From contig NZ_PYGJ01000003.1 in NCBI RefSeq assembly GCF_003014475.1, positions 62,001 to 126,000 on the forward strand: DNA of 64,000 nt, read 5' to 3'. The stretch is from Shimia abyssi. GTDB taxonomy: Bacteria > Pseudomonadota > Alphaproteobacteria > Rhodobacterales > Rhodobacteraceae. This document shows positions 1 through 8,985 of the stretch, in pieces. A program made the translations under genes and the position numbers. The notes beneath the pieces are model-generated. The model saw only the letters and a program-made list of their open reading frames with translations, was not told the origin of the DNA and did no database searches. How positions within the stretch are numbered: the first letter of the stretch is position 1; each line of letters opens with the position of its first letter.

Positions 1-485
1 ATTACAGCCGTATGTCCGCAGGTTGCGCCGGTTTCACGGATGGCATCCACAAAAGACAGTTTAGAGCCGCCATCGGTGGTCAGGTCCTCGACCAGAAGGA
101 CGCGCTCACCTTCCGACATCGCGCCTTCTATGCGGGCGTTTTTGCCGTAGCCTTTGGGTTTTTTGCGCACATAGGTCATGGGCAATGCCATGCGTTCGGC
201 CACCAGCGCGGCAAAGGGGATACCGGCGGTTTCGCCGCCTGCGATATTGTCGAACGCCTCAAAACCTGCATCGCGCATCACGGTGACGGTCATGAAATCC
301 ATGAGCGTCGCCCGGATGCGCGGGAAAGATATCAGCTTGCGGCAGTCGATGTAGCTGGGAGACGGCAGGCCGGAGGCCAGCGTATAGGGCTCGTCCGTGT
401 TGAAGTTTACCGCGCCGATTTCCAGCAACATGCGAGCGGTCAGGCGGGCGATTTCCTCTTTTGGGGGGAAGGCAGTAGGGATCAT
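1..485 (-). CDS. pyrE: Orotate phosphoribosyltransferase, 3' end outside the window
   Basis: PyrE transfers the phosphoribosyl group of PRPP to orotate to give OMP, the fifth step of UMP synthesis, in the cytoplasm. Reading leftwards from the ATG at 485, 161 codons are open to the edge; full-length relatives are about 225 residues. Visible family features are an N-terminal helix starting [15 protein letters not shown], the segment [16 protein letters not shown], the loop [11 protein letters not shown] and the PRPP-binding motif [14 protein letters not shown]. The pyrC gene lies 85 bases upstream on the same strand, so the two probably form one pyrimidine operon. The C-terminus cannot be seen. 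The identification is firm because the PRPP loop and the catalytic flexible loop are both present. Confidence 0.95.
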   Translation of the reverse strand, partial: MIPTAFPPKEEIARLTARMLLEIGAVNFNTDEPYTLASGLPSPSYIDCRKLISFPRIRATLMDFMTVTVMRDAGFEAFDNIAGGETAGIPFAALVAERMALPMTYVRKKPKGYGKNARIEGAMSEGERVLLVEDLTTDGGSKLSFVDAIRETGATCGHTAV

Positions 486-570
486 GTCTTTATCCTTTGG
501 GCGCGGCGCCGAGGGCAGTTTCGGTATGCCCCCGGGCGGAAGTGTTTGGAGAACAAGGAAAAACAGCGGC

Positions 571-1614
571 CTAGCGGGCCACCGACCAATGTATCGGGAA
601 GCCGGGATCAAACACGGTCACAGTGTCTTCTCCTGCTTCGAGTTTTGTTGGGAATTCGGTAACGGCGTCCGATTTGGTGAGGGTCAGCGTGTCGGAATTG
701 ACCGGAAGGCGGTAAAAGGCGGGGCCGTGGCGAGAGGCGAAGCCTTCGAGCTTGTCCAACGCGTTTTCTTCCTCAAAGACATGCGCGAGTAGGGGCATGG
801 TGTTGGTTGCGGTAAAACAACCGGCACAGCCACAGGGGTGTTCTTTTAGAGCATCTGTGTGTGGGGCACTGTCTGTGCCAAGGAAGAAACGCGCATCGCC
901 CGAGGTGGCCGCAGCGCGCAGGGCGAGACGGTGTTCTTCGCGTTTGGCGACTGGCAGGCAATAATAATGCGGCTTGATCCCGCCCGCGAGAATGTGGTTG
1001 CGGTTGATGATCAGGTGGTGGGTTGTGATCGTCGCGCCCAGATCGGTGTCGTTGGCTTTGACATAGTCGACGCCGTTTGACGTCGTGATGTGTTCCATGA
1101 TCACGCGCAGTCCCGGAGTTGCACGGCGGATCGGATCAAGCACGCGGTCGATAAAGACGGCTTCGCGATCGAAGATGTCGATGTCGTGGTCGGTGACTTC
1201 GCCATGGACACACATCGGCAGGCCAATCTCTGCCATTTTTTCAAGGCAGGCGCGGACATTGCTGAAGTTGGAGACACCGGAGGAGGAGTTGGTGGTGGCC
1301 CCGGCCGGGTAGAGTTTGACCGCGTTGATCAAGCCGCTGGCATGGGCGGCCTCCATATCGGCTGGGTCGGTGTCTTCGGTCAGGTAGAGGGTCATCAGCG
1401 GTGTGAAGTCCATACCTTCGGGCAGGGCGGCGAGGATGCGGTCGCGATAGGCGGTGGCCTGCGCGCCGGTGACAACGGGCGGCACGAGGTTGGGCATGAT
1501 GATCGCGCGAGCAAAATCGCGGGCGGTTTCAGGCAGGACGGCGTTCAGCATTGCGCCGTCGCGCAAATGCAGGTGCCAGTCATCGGGGCGGGCGATTGTG
1601 AGGCTTTGGGTCAT
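571..1614 (-). CDS. pyrC: Dihydroorotase (class II)
   Basis: Zinc amidohydrolase that interconverts carbamoyl-aspartate and dihydroorotate in pyrimidine synthesis. The product is 347 residues, normal for the E. coli-type short class. Metal ligands are seen in the N-terminal [10 protein letters not shown], the carbamylated lysine in [11 protein letters not shown], the histidines in MCVHGEVTD and VIMEHITT, and the C-terminal FLGTDSAPH. The ATG at 1614 directly precedes the conserved start [17 protein letters not shown]. It faces away from the zinc-type operon at 1933, leaving a roughly 320-base shared upstream region, and is followed by pyrE on the same strand. Nothing is abnormal in the sequence. 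Confidence 0.97.
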   Translation of the reverse strand: MTQSLTIARPDDWHLHLRDGAMLNAVLPETARDFARAIIMPNLVPPVVTGAQATAYRDRILAALPEGMDFTPLMTLYLTEDTDPADMEAAHASGLINAVKLYPAGATTNSSSGVSNFSNVRACLEKMAEIGLPMCVHGEVTDHDIDIFDREAVFIDRVLDPIRRATPGLRVIMEHITTSNGVDYVKANDTDLGATITTHHLIINRNHILAGGIKPHYYCLPVAKREEHRLALRAAATSGDARFFLGTDSAPHTDALKEHPCGCAGCFTATNTMPLLAHVFEEENALDKLEGFASRHGPAFYRLPVNSDTLTLTKSDAVTEFPTKLEAGEDTVTVFDPGFPIHWSVAR

Positions 1615-1932
1615 GGGCGCGGCTTACACAAAAGCGGAGCTGCAATCCAGTGCGGAGTGAACGGGAAACGGGTTTGATGGATGGGGCGCGGCGTGTGATG
1701 GCCCTGTGGCAAGAGATGTGGCGAACAGATGCCTGGGATGGGTGGGAAATGCGGGCTTGCAGATTGTAACTTTATTACATAACAATTTCGAGAATGGTGA
1801 GTCGCAAGCCGAGGCTTGTAGTGCTGCTTGCGCCAAATGGGGACCGGTCCGGACACCACAATTTTGAATTGCATGATCATGTCGCCATATCTGCGGCGTG
1901 ACATTTCTTTGAACCTGAGAAAAGGTATGACA
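1615..1932. promoter_or_regulatory. Divergent upstream region with an AT-rich palindrome (possible Zur box)
   Basis: This gene-free stretch separates pyrC from the zinc-type operon. At 1763-1786 there is an AT-rich inverted repeat in GC-rich surroundings: outer arms ATTGT/ACAAT, with an inner perfect repeat TGTAA-N5-TTACA. It sits about 150 bases upstream of the DUF2796 gene. Zur boxes are AT-rich palindromes of this size, and DUF2796 genes are zinc-regulated in Vibrio, so a Zur site is a reasonable inference but is not shown here. Nothing else is recognisable in the stretch. Confidence 0.35.
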
Positions 1933-2616
1933 ATGAAACATTCGCTTCCGATACTTTTGACCATGATGGCGGTCCCTGCGTTGGCCGAAGAGACGCGAGA
2001 ACTTGACGCGCACGAGCACGGCGTGGGTGAATTGAACATTGCTGTGGATGGTGAAACGGTGGCGATCGAGTTTCATGCGCCGGGGGCAGACATTGTTGGC
2101 TTTGAATATGAAGCCACTAATGAAGAAGACCTTGCGGCCATTGAAACGGCAACTTCGATTTTATCCAACCCATTGGATTTGTTTGTGTTCCCGGATACTG
2201 CTGGGTGTAGTGTTGTATCGGCCAGCGCGGAATTGGACACTGAGGAAGATGGGCACGATGACCACGATGATCATGCAGATGAGCATCATGACGAACACAG
2301 TGATGATCACGATGAACATGGCGATGATCATGCGCATAAAGAGCATAAAGACGAGCACGCCGATGAGCATCATGACGAACACGACCACGAGCATGCGCAT
2401 GATGAGCATGCTGATGAGGCGGGCCACACAGAGTTCCACGCGGAATACATGCTGACCTGTGCAACGCCCAGTGCCATTTCTGCAATCGAGCTGGCGTATT
2501 TCGCGACCTTCCCAAATGCGCGTGAGCTGGTGGTTCAGGTGGTTGGCGCGAATGGCGCGTCTGCTTTTGAAGTTGAGCGGGATGCACCGACGTTGGATGT
2601 AAGCGGGTTGTTCTGA
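1933..2616 (+). CDS. Periplasmic His-rich DUF2796 (ZrgA-type) zinc-binding protein
   Basis: The product has a clear signal peptide (MKHSLPILLTMMAVPALA) and then the DUF2796 start with the motif DAHEHGVGELNIAVDG. Residues about 107-167 are an extreme His/Asp/Glu tract (HDDHDD, DEHHDEHS and similar units), followed by a conserved C-terminal domain with a cysteine in YMLTCATP. Family members bind zinc in the periplasm and are associated with zinc-regulated ABC transporters (ZrgA of Vibrio). The start is chosen at 1933 because AGG lies about 8 bases upstream; an in-frame ATG at 1927 is an alternative that adds two residues. The ABC ATPase gene begins 2 bases after the stop, so this is the first gene of a three-gene operon. 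Its substrate role is inferred from the family. Confidence 0.85.
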   Translation: MKHSLPILLTMMAVPALAEETRELDAHEHGVGELNIAVDGETVAIEFHAPGADIVGFEYEATNEEDLAAIETATSILSNPLDLFVFPDTAGCSVVSASAELDTEEDGHDDHDDHADEHHDEHSDDHDEHGDDHAHKEHKDEHADEHHDEHDHEHAHDEHADEAGHTEFHAEYMLTCATPSAISAIELAYFATFPNARELVVQVVGANGASAFEVERDAPTLDVSGLF

Positions 2617-2618
2617 AC

Positions 2619-3320
2619 GTGAACGAAAAAGCACCGATTCTTGAATTACAGGACGTCCGGTTTCGCTGGCCGGGACGGGTTGTGTTTGAGATGTCGGTGC
2701 CGGATTTCTCGGTTGCACCCGGCGAAACCGTGCTGCTGTTGGGCGAAAGCGGGTCGGGTAAGTCGACGCTGTTGTCGCTGATCTGTGGCACGGTGCTGGC
2801 CCAGGCGGGCCGGGTATCTGTCGCGGGCACCGCGCTGGATGAATTGTCGGGTGGCAAGCGCGATCGCTTTCGCGGTGAACATGTGGGTGTGGTGTTTCAA
2901 CAGTTTAATCTGCTGCCCTTTGGCTCGGTTCTGGAGAATATTCGCCTGCCATTGCGGTTTGCGCCTGAGCGGCGCGCACGTGTCGCGGACGAAGCGCAAG
3001 AGGCGGCACGGCTGTGCAATGCGCTTGGGTTGCCGGAAGCAGTGCTGGGATCGCGAGCCGCTGCGCTGAGTGTGGGGCAACAGCAACGGGTGGCCGTGGC
3101 GCGGGCGCTGATCGGGCAACCGCCGATTCTGTTGGCGGATGAACCGACATCGGCGCTGGACGAAGAGAGCCAGTCAGCCTTTCTGGATTTGATGTTCAAA
3201 CAGGTGCGCGCCAGCGGTGCGACTCTGCTGATGGTCAGCCATGATCCGCGCCTGAGCACTCGGTTTGACCGGGTGGTGCGCATGTCTGACATTGCACATG
3301 TTGAAAGGCAGGCGGCATGA
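2619..3320 (+). CDS. ABC transporter ATP-binding protein (LolD/MacB class)
   Basis: This 233-residue ATPase belongs to the class that powers FtsX-like permeases. Motifs in order are Walker A GESGSGKST near residue 45, a Q-loop VFQQFNLLPF, the signature LSVGQQQRVAVARAL, Walker B ILLADEPTSALDE and the H-loop MVSHD. The start is GTG at 2619, only 2 bases after the upstream stop. The last codons overlap the permease start (ATGA), so expression is probably coupled. In this context it likely works with the His-rich periplasmic protein in zinc handling. A lipoprotein-export (LolD-like) role is less likely because the gene sits next to DUF2796 rather than lolC/E. Confidence 0.9.
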   Translation: MNEKAPILELQDVRFRWPGRVVFEMSVPDFSVAPGETVLLLGESGSGKSTLLSLICGTVLAQAGRVSVAGTALDELSGGKRDRFRGEHVGVVFQQFNLLPFGSVLENIRLPLRFAPERRARVADEAQEAARLCNALGLPEAVLGSRAAALSVGQQQRVAVARALIGQPPILLADEPTSALDEESQSAFLDLMFKQVRASGATLLMVSHDPRLSTRFDRVVRMSDIAHVERQAA

Positions 3321-4567
3321 TCCTGCGGCTGGCGATAGCATCGTTATTTGCCCGAGCGTTGACGGTGGGCATGACCGTGTTGGCGATAGGGTTGTCGGTG
3401 ATGCTGTTTCTGGGCGTGGAAAAAGTACGCACCGGTGCCAAGGCAAGTTTTGCCGACACGATTTCGGGAACAGACCTGATTGTGGGCGCGCGATCCGGAT
3501 CCGTGCAGTTGCTGCTTTATTCGGTGTTCCGGATTGGAAATGCCACCAACAACGTCACATGGCAGAGCTATCAGGACATCGCCGCGTGGCCCGAGGTGGA
3601 GTGGATTGTGCCAATCTCGCTGGGCGACAGCCATCGCCAGTTTCGCGTGATGGGCACAACGCCGGCGTTTTTTGAGCGGTACAAATATCGGCGGGATCGT
3701 GGGCTGAGCGTGGCGGACGGCGTGTTGATGGACGATCTGTTTGATGCGGTCATTGGCGCGGATGTGGCGAACGCACTGGGCTATCGGGTGGATGACCCGA
3801 TCGTGGTTGCACATGGGCTTGCGTCGTTTCTGCATCACGATGATCAACCGTTTCGCGTGGCTGGCATTCTGGAGAAAACCGGCACACCGGTGGACCGAAC
3901 TGTGATTGTGAGCCTTGCCGCAATTGAGGCCATCCATGTGGATTGGAAAAGCGGTGCACGCGCACCGGGCGCAGGCACCCCCGAAGAAGTGATTCGTCAG
4001 ATGGACCTGACGCCCAATGCGATCACAGCGGCCTTAGTTGGAGTCGAAAGCCCAATCCAGATTTTTGGCCTGCAACGCGCAATTAATGAGTATTCAGAGG
4101 AACCGTTGCTGGCGATTTTGCCCGGGGTTGCCTTGCAAGAGCTATGGGCGATTGTGGGGGTGGCCGAAACCGCGCTATTGGCGGTGTCGGCGATGGTGGT
4201 TGTGACAGCGCTGATCGGGATGATGGCGACCATATTTTCCAGCCTGAACGAGCGGAGACGCGAGATGGCGATATTCCGCGCGATGGGCGCGCGCCCCCGC
4301 GTGATCGTGGCCATGTTGGTGCTGGAGGCGGTGCTGACCGCGGCGCTGGGCGGAGCTCTGGGGCTGGGGCTTTTGTATTTCGGGTTGATTGTCGCGCAGC
4401 CGATTGTCGACAGCGCCTTTGGCCTGTGGTTGCCCATCGAAGCCCCGGCACTGCGCGAGCTGTGGGTGTTGATCGGGGTGATTGTAGCAGGCGCGGTGGT
4501 CAGCCTTGTGCCCGCGCTGCGCGCCTATCGGTTGTCGCTGGCCGATGGGATGATGGTGCGCACCTGA
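3317..4567 (+). CDS. FtsX-like ABC permease
   Basis: The protein is 416 residues. An N-terminal membrane helix (ALTVGMTVLAIGLSVMLFLG) is followed by a roughly 230-residue periplasmic MacB-like domain, and three C-terminal helices begin near AVSAMVVVTALIGMMATIF. This is the FtsX/MacB topology. The cytoplasmic coupling segment NERRREMAIFRAMGARPR is typical. It overlaps the ATPase gene by 4 bases. Together with the DUF2796 protein it resembles zinc-regulated Zrg-type systems, which have been proposed to import zinc; MacB-type permeases normally do mechanotransmission or efflux, so the direction is open. The 3' third of the gene is also covered antisense by the neighbouring reading frame ending at 4175. 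Confidence 0.85.
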   Translation: MILRLAIASLFARALTVGMTVLAIGLSVMLFLGVEKVRTGAKASFADTISGTDLIVGARSGSVQLLLYSVFRIGNATNNVTWQSYQDIAAWPEVEWIVPISLGDSHRQFRVMGTTPAFFERYKYRRDRGLSVADGVLMDDLFDAVIGADVANALGYRVDDPIVVAHGLASFLHHDDQPFRVAGILEKTGTPVDRTVIVSLAAIEAIHVDWKSGARAPGAGTPEEVIRQMDLTPNAITAALVGVESPIQIFGLQRAINEYSEEPLLAILPGVALQELWAIVGVAETALLAVSAMVVVTALIGMMATIFSSLNERRREMAIFRAMGARPRVIVAMLVLEAVLTAALGGALGLGLLYFGLIVAQPIVDSAFGLWLPIEAPALRELWVLIGVIVAGAVVSLVPALRAYRLSLADGMMVRT

Positions 4568-5521
4568 GACGCGCACTTGGCTGGCGATTTTACCACCCTC
4601 AGCTGCCTGTACCAGCAAATTGAGCTTGCGCATATAGCGCGGCTCTTTGAGACGGCGGGCCACATTCGCACAGAGCAACGCCTTGATATAAGGCCGTTTT
4701 TGACGCTCTATCTCTTGCAATATGGCATCAAGGTATGGCGTGTAGATCCGGCGTGCGCGCCATAGGCGCGAGAGGGCGTGTGCAGAGAGCTTGCCCGCGC
4801 CGGCCTTGGCCAGAATGCGGAACAGGATCTGCATCTCATGTAAATGAGATTCGATATCGCCCCCCAGTCGCGGCATTTGAAATGGCGTGACATTGGCCCG
4901 GTTGAACAGCGTGGCATGCATCGCATCCTCGGCTATAAGCGGGTCATACAAAATGAATGCATCGTCGGCGGCATCGAGCATATCGGGCGCATAGCTGTAA
5001 CGGTCGCCAAAATCGATGCGGCGTGCCTTGGGGAAGCGGCGATCCCATGGGGTCAGGTCTGGGGCAAGCGTGGCTTGCGGTGTCAGCGCGACCACTGTTG
5101 CACCGGGGGCGGCAACAGAAAACGCAGCCGCCGCATAGCCACATGGGCCCGAACCATAAAACACGATGCGTTCGAATTCGTCGAAAAATCCGTCGTCGGC
5201 CAAGCGATCGAAATAGGCGTATACAGCAGGATCGCGGAACCATGAGTCGCCGTCTGACAGAATGCACAGATGCGACCAGCCCAGTTCACGTACCAGTTCC
5301 CAGCCCAGGGGCTGGCCAGTGTCACCGCGGCTCTGGATGGATTGCATGGTTTCAAACGTGATCAACAGGATCGGTTTGTCTTCGGTCAGCGTGGCGCAAT
5401 GGCGCTCGCCCAATGGTTGGAAATGGCCATGTTCTTCAGCGATCTCTTCGAGCTTTTCAAGCCAGTCGGCCCGGCTCAATCCAAGCATCGGCGTGTCAAA
5501 CCCGTTTGGCGAATCCTGCAT
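4175..5521 (-). CDS. Rhodobacterales conserved protein with hydrolase-like core and antisense C-terminal extension
   Basis: The frame encodes 448 residues, but only the first 315 or so (5521 to about 4570) look like ordinary protein. The remainder lies antisense to the permease gene and has the His/Arg/Gln-rich composition of a shadow reading. The conserved part contains YGSGPCGYAAAAFSVAAPG, which looks like a nucleophile elbow of an alpha/beta fold, and FETMQSIQSRG near the start. From memory, relatives are found in Rhodobacterales and are sometimes labelled PAPS reductase; no such signature is visible here. The usual stop has probably been lost by point mutation or frameshift. The function is unknown. 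Confidence 0.7.
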   Translation of the reverse strand: MQDSPNGFDTPMLGLSRADWLEKLEEIAEEHGHFQPLGERHCATLTEDKPILLITFETMQSIQSRGDTGQPLGWELVRELGWSHLCILSDGDSWFRDPAVYAYFDRLADDGFFDEFERIVFYGSGPCGYAAAAFSVAAPGATVVALTPQATLAPDLTPWDRRFPKARRIDFGDRYSYAPDMLDAADDAFILYDPLIAEDAMHATLFNRANVTPFQMPRLGGDIESHLHEMQILFRILAKAGAGKLSAHALSRLWRARRIYTPYLDAILQEIERQKRPYIKALLCANVARRLKEPRYMRKLNLLVQAAEGGKIASQVRVSGAHHHPIGQRQPIGAQRGHKADHRACYNHPDQHPQLAQCRGFDGQPQAKGAVDNRLRDNQPEIQKPQPQSSAQRRGQHRLQHQHGHDHAGARAHRAEYRHLASPLVQAGKYGRHHPDQRCHNHHRRHRQ

Positions 5522-5712
5522 CTACTCTGTCCTCTGGCACTCGTAATCCCGGTACGGCGCGGTTTTTTACGCTCTTGCAAGGCAGTGTATTTCCGATTTG
5601 CGGCAAAAATTGGGAATGCGGGGGCGGGTCTACAACTTTTGTCGCGGGGTGGGGCGGTTGACGCTCTGGAATGGCCCGTGCAGCGTGGGTAGATCACGTG
5701 AGGGAGCGGAAC

Positions 5713-6621
5713 ATGGGCAAAATTGACAGTATCGACGCAGTGCAAGAGATGCTGGCAGCGCAGGATTATGTCTGTGGGCGGGCGCTGGCGACGGTGGTCT
5801 TTCTGAGCTTGCGTCTGGGACGACCGATCTTTTTGGAAGGCGAGGCCGGGGTTGGCAAAACTGAAATTGCCAAGGCGATTGCCGCCGGGCTGGGGCGCAA
5901 CCTGATCCGGTTGCAATGCTATGAGGGGCTGGATACGTCGAGCGCGGTTTACGAGTGGAACTTTGCGGCGCAAATGGTGGCCATCCGCACGGCAGAGGCA
6001 GGGGGCGGAGCGGATCGCGCCGCACTACAGGCAGAGTTATTTGGCCCGAACTATCTGGTCGAGCGCCCCTTGCTCAAGGCGATGCGCGCCGATCCACGCG
6101 GCGCACCGGTGCTGTTGATTGATGAACTGGACCGCACCGACGAACCGTTTGAAGCGTTCCTGCTCGAGGCGCTGAGTGATTTTCAAATCACGATTCCCGA
6201 GATTGGCACGATCAAGGCACCAGAGCCGCCGATTGTGATTATTACCTCAAACCGCACCCGCGAAGTGCATGACGCGCTCAAACGGCGGTGTCTCTACCAT
6301 TGGGTCGACTATCCTGATTTTGAGCGAGAACTGGCCATCCTCAAGGCGCGCGCACCCCAAGCGGCTGAGGCGCTCAGCCGCGAGGTGGTGGCGCTTGTGC
6401 AAAAACTGCGCAGTCAGGATTTGTTCAAGAAACCCGGTGTCGCCGAAACCATCGATTGGGCAAAATGCCTGCTGGCGCTGGATGTTGTCGAATTGTCACC
6501 AGAGGTGATCGCAGACACATTAGGCGCCATTCTGAAATATCAGGACGACATAGCAAAGCTGCAAGGATCCGAAGCCAAGCGGCTTTTGGATGATGCCCGC
6601 GCCAGCATGGAACCGGCATGA
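5713..6621 (+). CDS. MoxR-type AAA ATPase (CoxD-like)
   Basis: This 302-residue MoxR-family ATPase resembles CoxD, which in CO-oxidising bacteria helps mature the molybdenum-copper or molybdenum active site of CO dehydrogenase-like enzymes. Walker A is GEAGVGKTE, Walker B is VLLIDELDR, sensor 1 lies in IIITSNRTRE, and the arginine-rich KRRCLYHW is typical of MoxR. ATG at 5713 is preferred because a GGAGCGGAAC ribosome site precedes it; upstream ATGs lack one. The VWA partner follows after 69 bases that contain a palindromic intergenic repeat. MoxR and VWA proteins usually act as a pair. Confidence 0.88.
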   Translation: MGKIDSIDAVQEMLAAQDYVCGRALATVVFLSLRLGRPIFLEGEAGVGKTEIAKAIAAGLGRNLIRLQCYEGLDTSSAVYEWNFAAQMVAIRTAEAGGGADRAALQAELFGPNYLVERPLLKAMRADPRGAPVLLIDELDRTDEPFEAFLLEALSDFQITIPEIGTIKAPEPPIVIITSNRTREVHDALKRRCLYHWVDYPDFERELAILKARAPQAAEALSREVVALVQKLRSQDLFKKPGVAETIDWAKCLLALDVVELSPEVIADTLGAILKYQDDIAKLQGSEAKRLLDDARASMEPA

Positions 6622-6624
6622 TCC

Positions 6625-6680
6625 TTCATCTTGCCAGAAATACTTCGGGGGGTGCGGGGGGCTGGCCCCCCGCCTGCGAA
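6625..6680 (+). repeat. Intergenic hairpin repeat, copy 1
   Basis: The core CCAGAAATACTTCGGGGG is followed by a perfect palindrome GCGGGGGGCTGGCCCCCCGC. It lies between the MoxR and VWA genes. Related copies with the same AAATAC-GGGG core next to a GC hairpin occur at 13081, 32149 and 60004. Confidence 0.7.
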
Positions 6681-6690
6681 ACGTAATCCG

Positions 6691-7947
6691 ATGTCCGAAC
6701 ATCCGTCGCTGGACATCCCGGAAACGCCGCGCCTGACGCAAAACATCACGTGGTTCGCCCGTGCGCTGCGCAAAGCGGGTTTGCCAATCGGGCCGGGGCG
6801 TGTGATTGATGCAATCCGGGCTGTCGAGGCCGCCGGATTTACCGATAGGCAAGATTTCTATTGGACACTACATGCCTGTTTTGTCTCGCGCCCTGAACAT
6901 CGTGCGGTATTTGCACAGGTCTTCCGGCTCTATTGGCGTGATCCTCAATTCATGGAGCATATGATGTCGATGCTGCTGCCAATGGTGCGTGGCGTGCAGG
7001 AGGACCGTGCGGCGCACGCGGCAGAAAAGCGGGCTGCGGAGGCGTTGTTGGACGGGGTAGAGCGCGCCATACCCGAGCTAGAACAGGAAGAAGAGGGGAC
7101 GGAGATCGAGGTGGATGCCTCGATGACCGTGTCGAGCGAAGAACGGCTGCGTAGTCTGGACTTTGAGCAGATGAGCACCGAAGAAGTGGCGGCCGCTAAG
7201 CGCATGCTGGCGCGGTTGAACCTACCGGTAAAACCGCTGAAATCCCGGCGCACGAAACCCGATTTGCTGGGCGCGCAAGCAGACTGGCGCGCCACAATGC
7301 GACAGGCGATGCGTCATGGCGGCGAGGTGAACACGCTTGTGCGCAAAAGCCCGCGTATCCGCTGGCCGAACCTTGTCGTGCTTTGCGATATTTCGGGTTC
7401 GATGAGTCATTACAGTCGCATGGTTTTGCATTTTCTCCATGCTGTGGCGAACCAAAAGGGTGCGGGCTGGTCCAAGGTGTACGGGTTCACATTTGGCACG
7501 CGGCTGACCAATATCAGCCGTCATCTGGCCACGCGCGACGTGGATGTGGCACTTGCCGCCGCGGGGTCAGAGGCGCAGGACTGGGAGGGTGGAACGCGGA
7601 TTGGCGAGTGTTTGCATGACTTTAACCGCGACTGGTCACGCCGGGTTATGGGGCAGGGCGCAGTGGTTCTGCTGATCACTGACGGGCTGGATCGGGGGGC
7701 GCCTGACGATCTGGCTCATGAAATGCAGCGGTTGCATCTGTCGGCGCGGCGGTTGATTTGGCTGAATCCGTTGCTGCGATGGGACGGTTTTGCCCCTAGG
7801 GCGCAGGGCATTCGCGCGATGTTGCCACATGTGGACAGTTTCCGCGCAGGTCATTCGATTGCCAGTCTGGAAGAATTGGCACTGGCCTTGTCCCGTCCGG
7901 ATGACATGGGCGAAAAGGCGCGGTTGATGCGGCTGATCGAGGCGTGA
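6691..7947 (+). CDS. VWA-domain protein (CoxE-like)
   Basis: The product is 418 residues. The N-terminal helical half contains an acidic stretch (ELEQEEEGTEIEVD). The C-terminal von Willebrand A domain carries a MIDAS-type motif CDISGSMSHYS, the threonine region EGGTRIGE and the aspartate in LLITDGLDRG. CoxE proteins work with the CoxD ATPase during cofactor insertion into molybdenum hydroxylases. The start at ATG 6691 gives MSEHPSLDIPETP; the upstream in-frame ATG at 6631 lies inside the intergenic repeat and is rejected. It belongs to the seven-gene cox run on the plus strand. Confidence 0.88.
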   Translation: MSEHPSLDIPETPRLTQNITWFARALRKAGLPIGPGRVIDAIRAVEAAGFTDRQDFYWTLHACFVSRPEHRAVFAQVFRLYWRDPQFMEHMMSMLLPMVRGVQEDRAAHAAEKRAAEALLDGVERAIPELEQEEEGTEIEVDASMTVSSEERLRSLDFEQMSTEEVAAAKRMLARLNLPVKPLKSRRTKPDLLGAQADWRATMRQAMRHGGEVNTLVRKSPRIRWPNLVVLCDISGSMSHYSRMVLHFLHAVANQKGAGWSKVYGFTFGTRLTNISRHLATRDVDVALAAAGSEAQDWEGGTRIGECLHDFNRDWSRRVMGQGAVVLLITDGLDRGAPDDLAHEMQRLHLSARRLIWLNPLLRWDGFAPRAQGIRAMLPHVDSFRAGHSIASLEELALALSRPDDMGEKARLMRLIEA

Positions 7948-8019
7948 GCGTGGTTGCAGACGCTTGATAGAGCGACCATGTTGAAGCAAAGCCCGGAGAC
8001 GGGCATGGGGGGATTGAAT

Positions 8020-8985
8020 ATGAGTGCTTTGACAGGTGCGCCGGAATTGGCGCTGGACTGGCACCGGGCGGGGCGTGGTGCGGTTTTGGCGACGGTGGTC
8101 GAAACATGGGGCTCGGCGCCACGACGAGTGGGATCGCAGATGGTGGTGTCCGGGGACGGGCAAATAGAAGGCTCCGTCTCGGGCGGGTGCGTCGAAGGCG
8201 CTGTGATGATGGAAGCCATAGATGCGCTGGAGGCGTGCAAAGGTACGTTGCTTGAATATGGTGTCAGCGACGGGGATGCATTTGCCGTTGGGCTCGCCTG
8301 TGGTGGCACGATCCGCGTGCTTGTGGAACCAGTTGGCCCGGTGTTGGACGAAGACGTTTTGGCGGAACTGGTCGCAGCGCGCAGTGCGCGGCAGGCTGTG
8401 GCCTATGTGTGCGACGGCAAAACCGGTGGCGGGCATTTGGTGCGCGAGGGCTTTGACACACGATTCCGGATGGATCGGTCCGGTGTGGAAGAAGACGGGC
8501 GGTTTGTGGCCATTCACAACCCGCCCTTGCGGTTGGTGATCGTGGGCGCGGTGCATATCGCGCAGAATCTGGTGCCGATGGCGCGGCTTGCCGGGTTTGA
8601 CCCCATTATAGTCGATCCGCGCGCCGCCTTTGGCAGCGAGGCGCGGTTTCCGGGCGAAACCATCGTGGATGAGTGGCCGGATGAGGCCATGGCGCAGATT
8701 GGTCTGGATGCGCGCACGGCGCTGGTGTTGCTGACGCATGATCCAAAGCTGGATGATCCGGCGCTGCATGTGGCGCTGAAATCGGACGTGTTTTATATTG
8801 GCGCGCTGGGATCAAAACGGACCCACGCGGGCCGTGTGGAGCGGCTGAGCGAAGCGGGGTATTCGCAAGACGACATCGCGCGCATTCACGGGCCGATTGG
8901 ATTGAACATCGGAGCGGCAGGGCCGTCGGAGATTGCAGTGTCAGTTCTGGCCGAGATGGTTCAGGTGTTGCGGGTGGGCGCATGA
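8020..8985 (+). CDS. XdhC/CoxF-family molybdenum cofactor insertion protein
   Basis: XdhC-family proteins bind molybdenum cofactor and protect or sulfurate it before insertion into xanthine dehydrogenase or CO dehydrogenase-like enzymes. The 321-residue product has the N-terminal XdhC domain (TVVETWGSAPRRVGSQMVV, SVSGGCVEGAV) and the C-terminal Rossmann-like domain (LVIVGAVHIAQNLVPMA, IGALGSKRTHAGR, GLNIGAAGPSEIAVS). ATG 8020 is chosen for the conserved MSALTG start and a GGGGGA ribosome site; earlier in-frame starts add about 22 unconserved residues. Its stop overlaps the next gene by 4 bases. Confidence 0.9.
   Translation: MSALTGAPELALDWHRAGRGAVLATVVETWGSAPRRVGSQMVVSGDGQIEGSVSGGCVEGAVMMEAIDALEACKGTLLEYGVSDGDAFAVGLACGGTIRVLVEPVGPVLDEDVLAELVAARSARQAVAYVCDGKTGGGHLVREGFDTRFRMDRSGVEEDGRFVAIHNPPLRLVIVGAVHIAQNLVPMARLAGFDPIIVDPRAAFGSEARFPGETIVDEWPDEAMAQIGLDARTALVLLTHDPKLDDPALHVALKSDVFYIGALGSKRTHAGRVERLSEAGYSQDDIARIHGPIGLNIGAAGPSEIAVSVLAEMVQVLRVGA

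Noticed and set aside
12-662. 216-codon plus-strand frame at the left edge
   Set aside because: The opposite strand reads as PyrE with intact PRPP motif.
7636-8769. 377-codon minus-strand frame
   Set aside because: Antisense to the VWA and XdhC genes, with no recognisable protein features.
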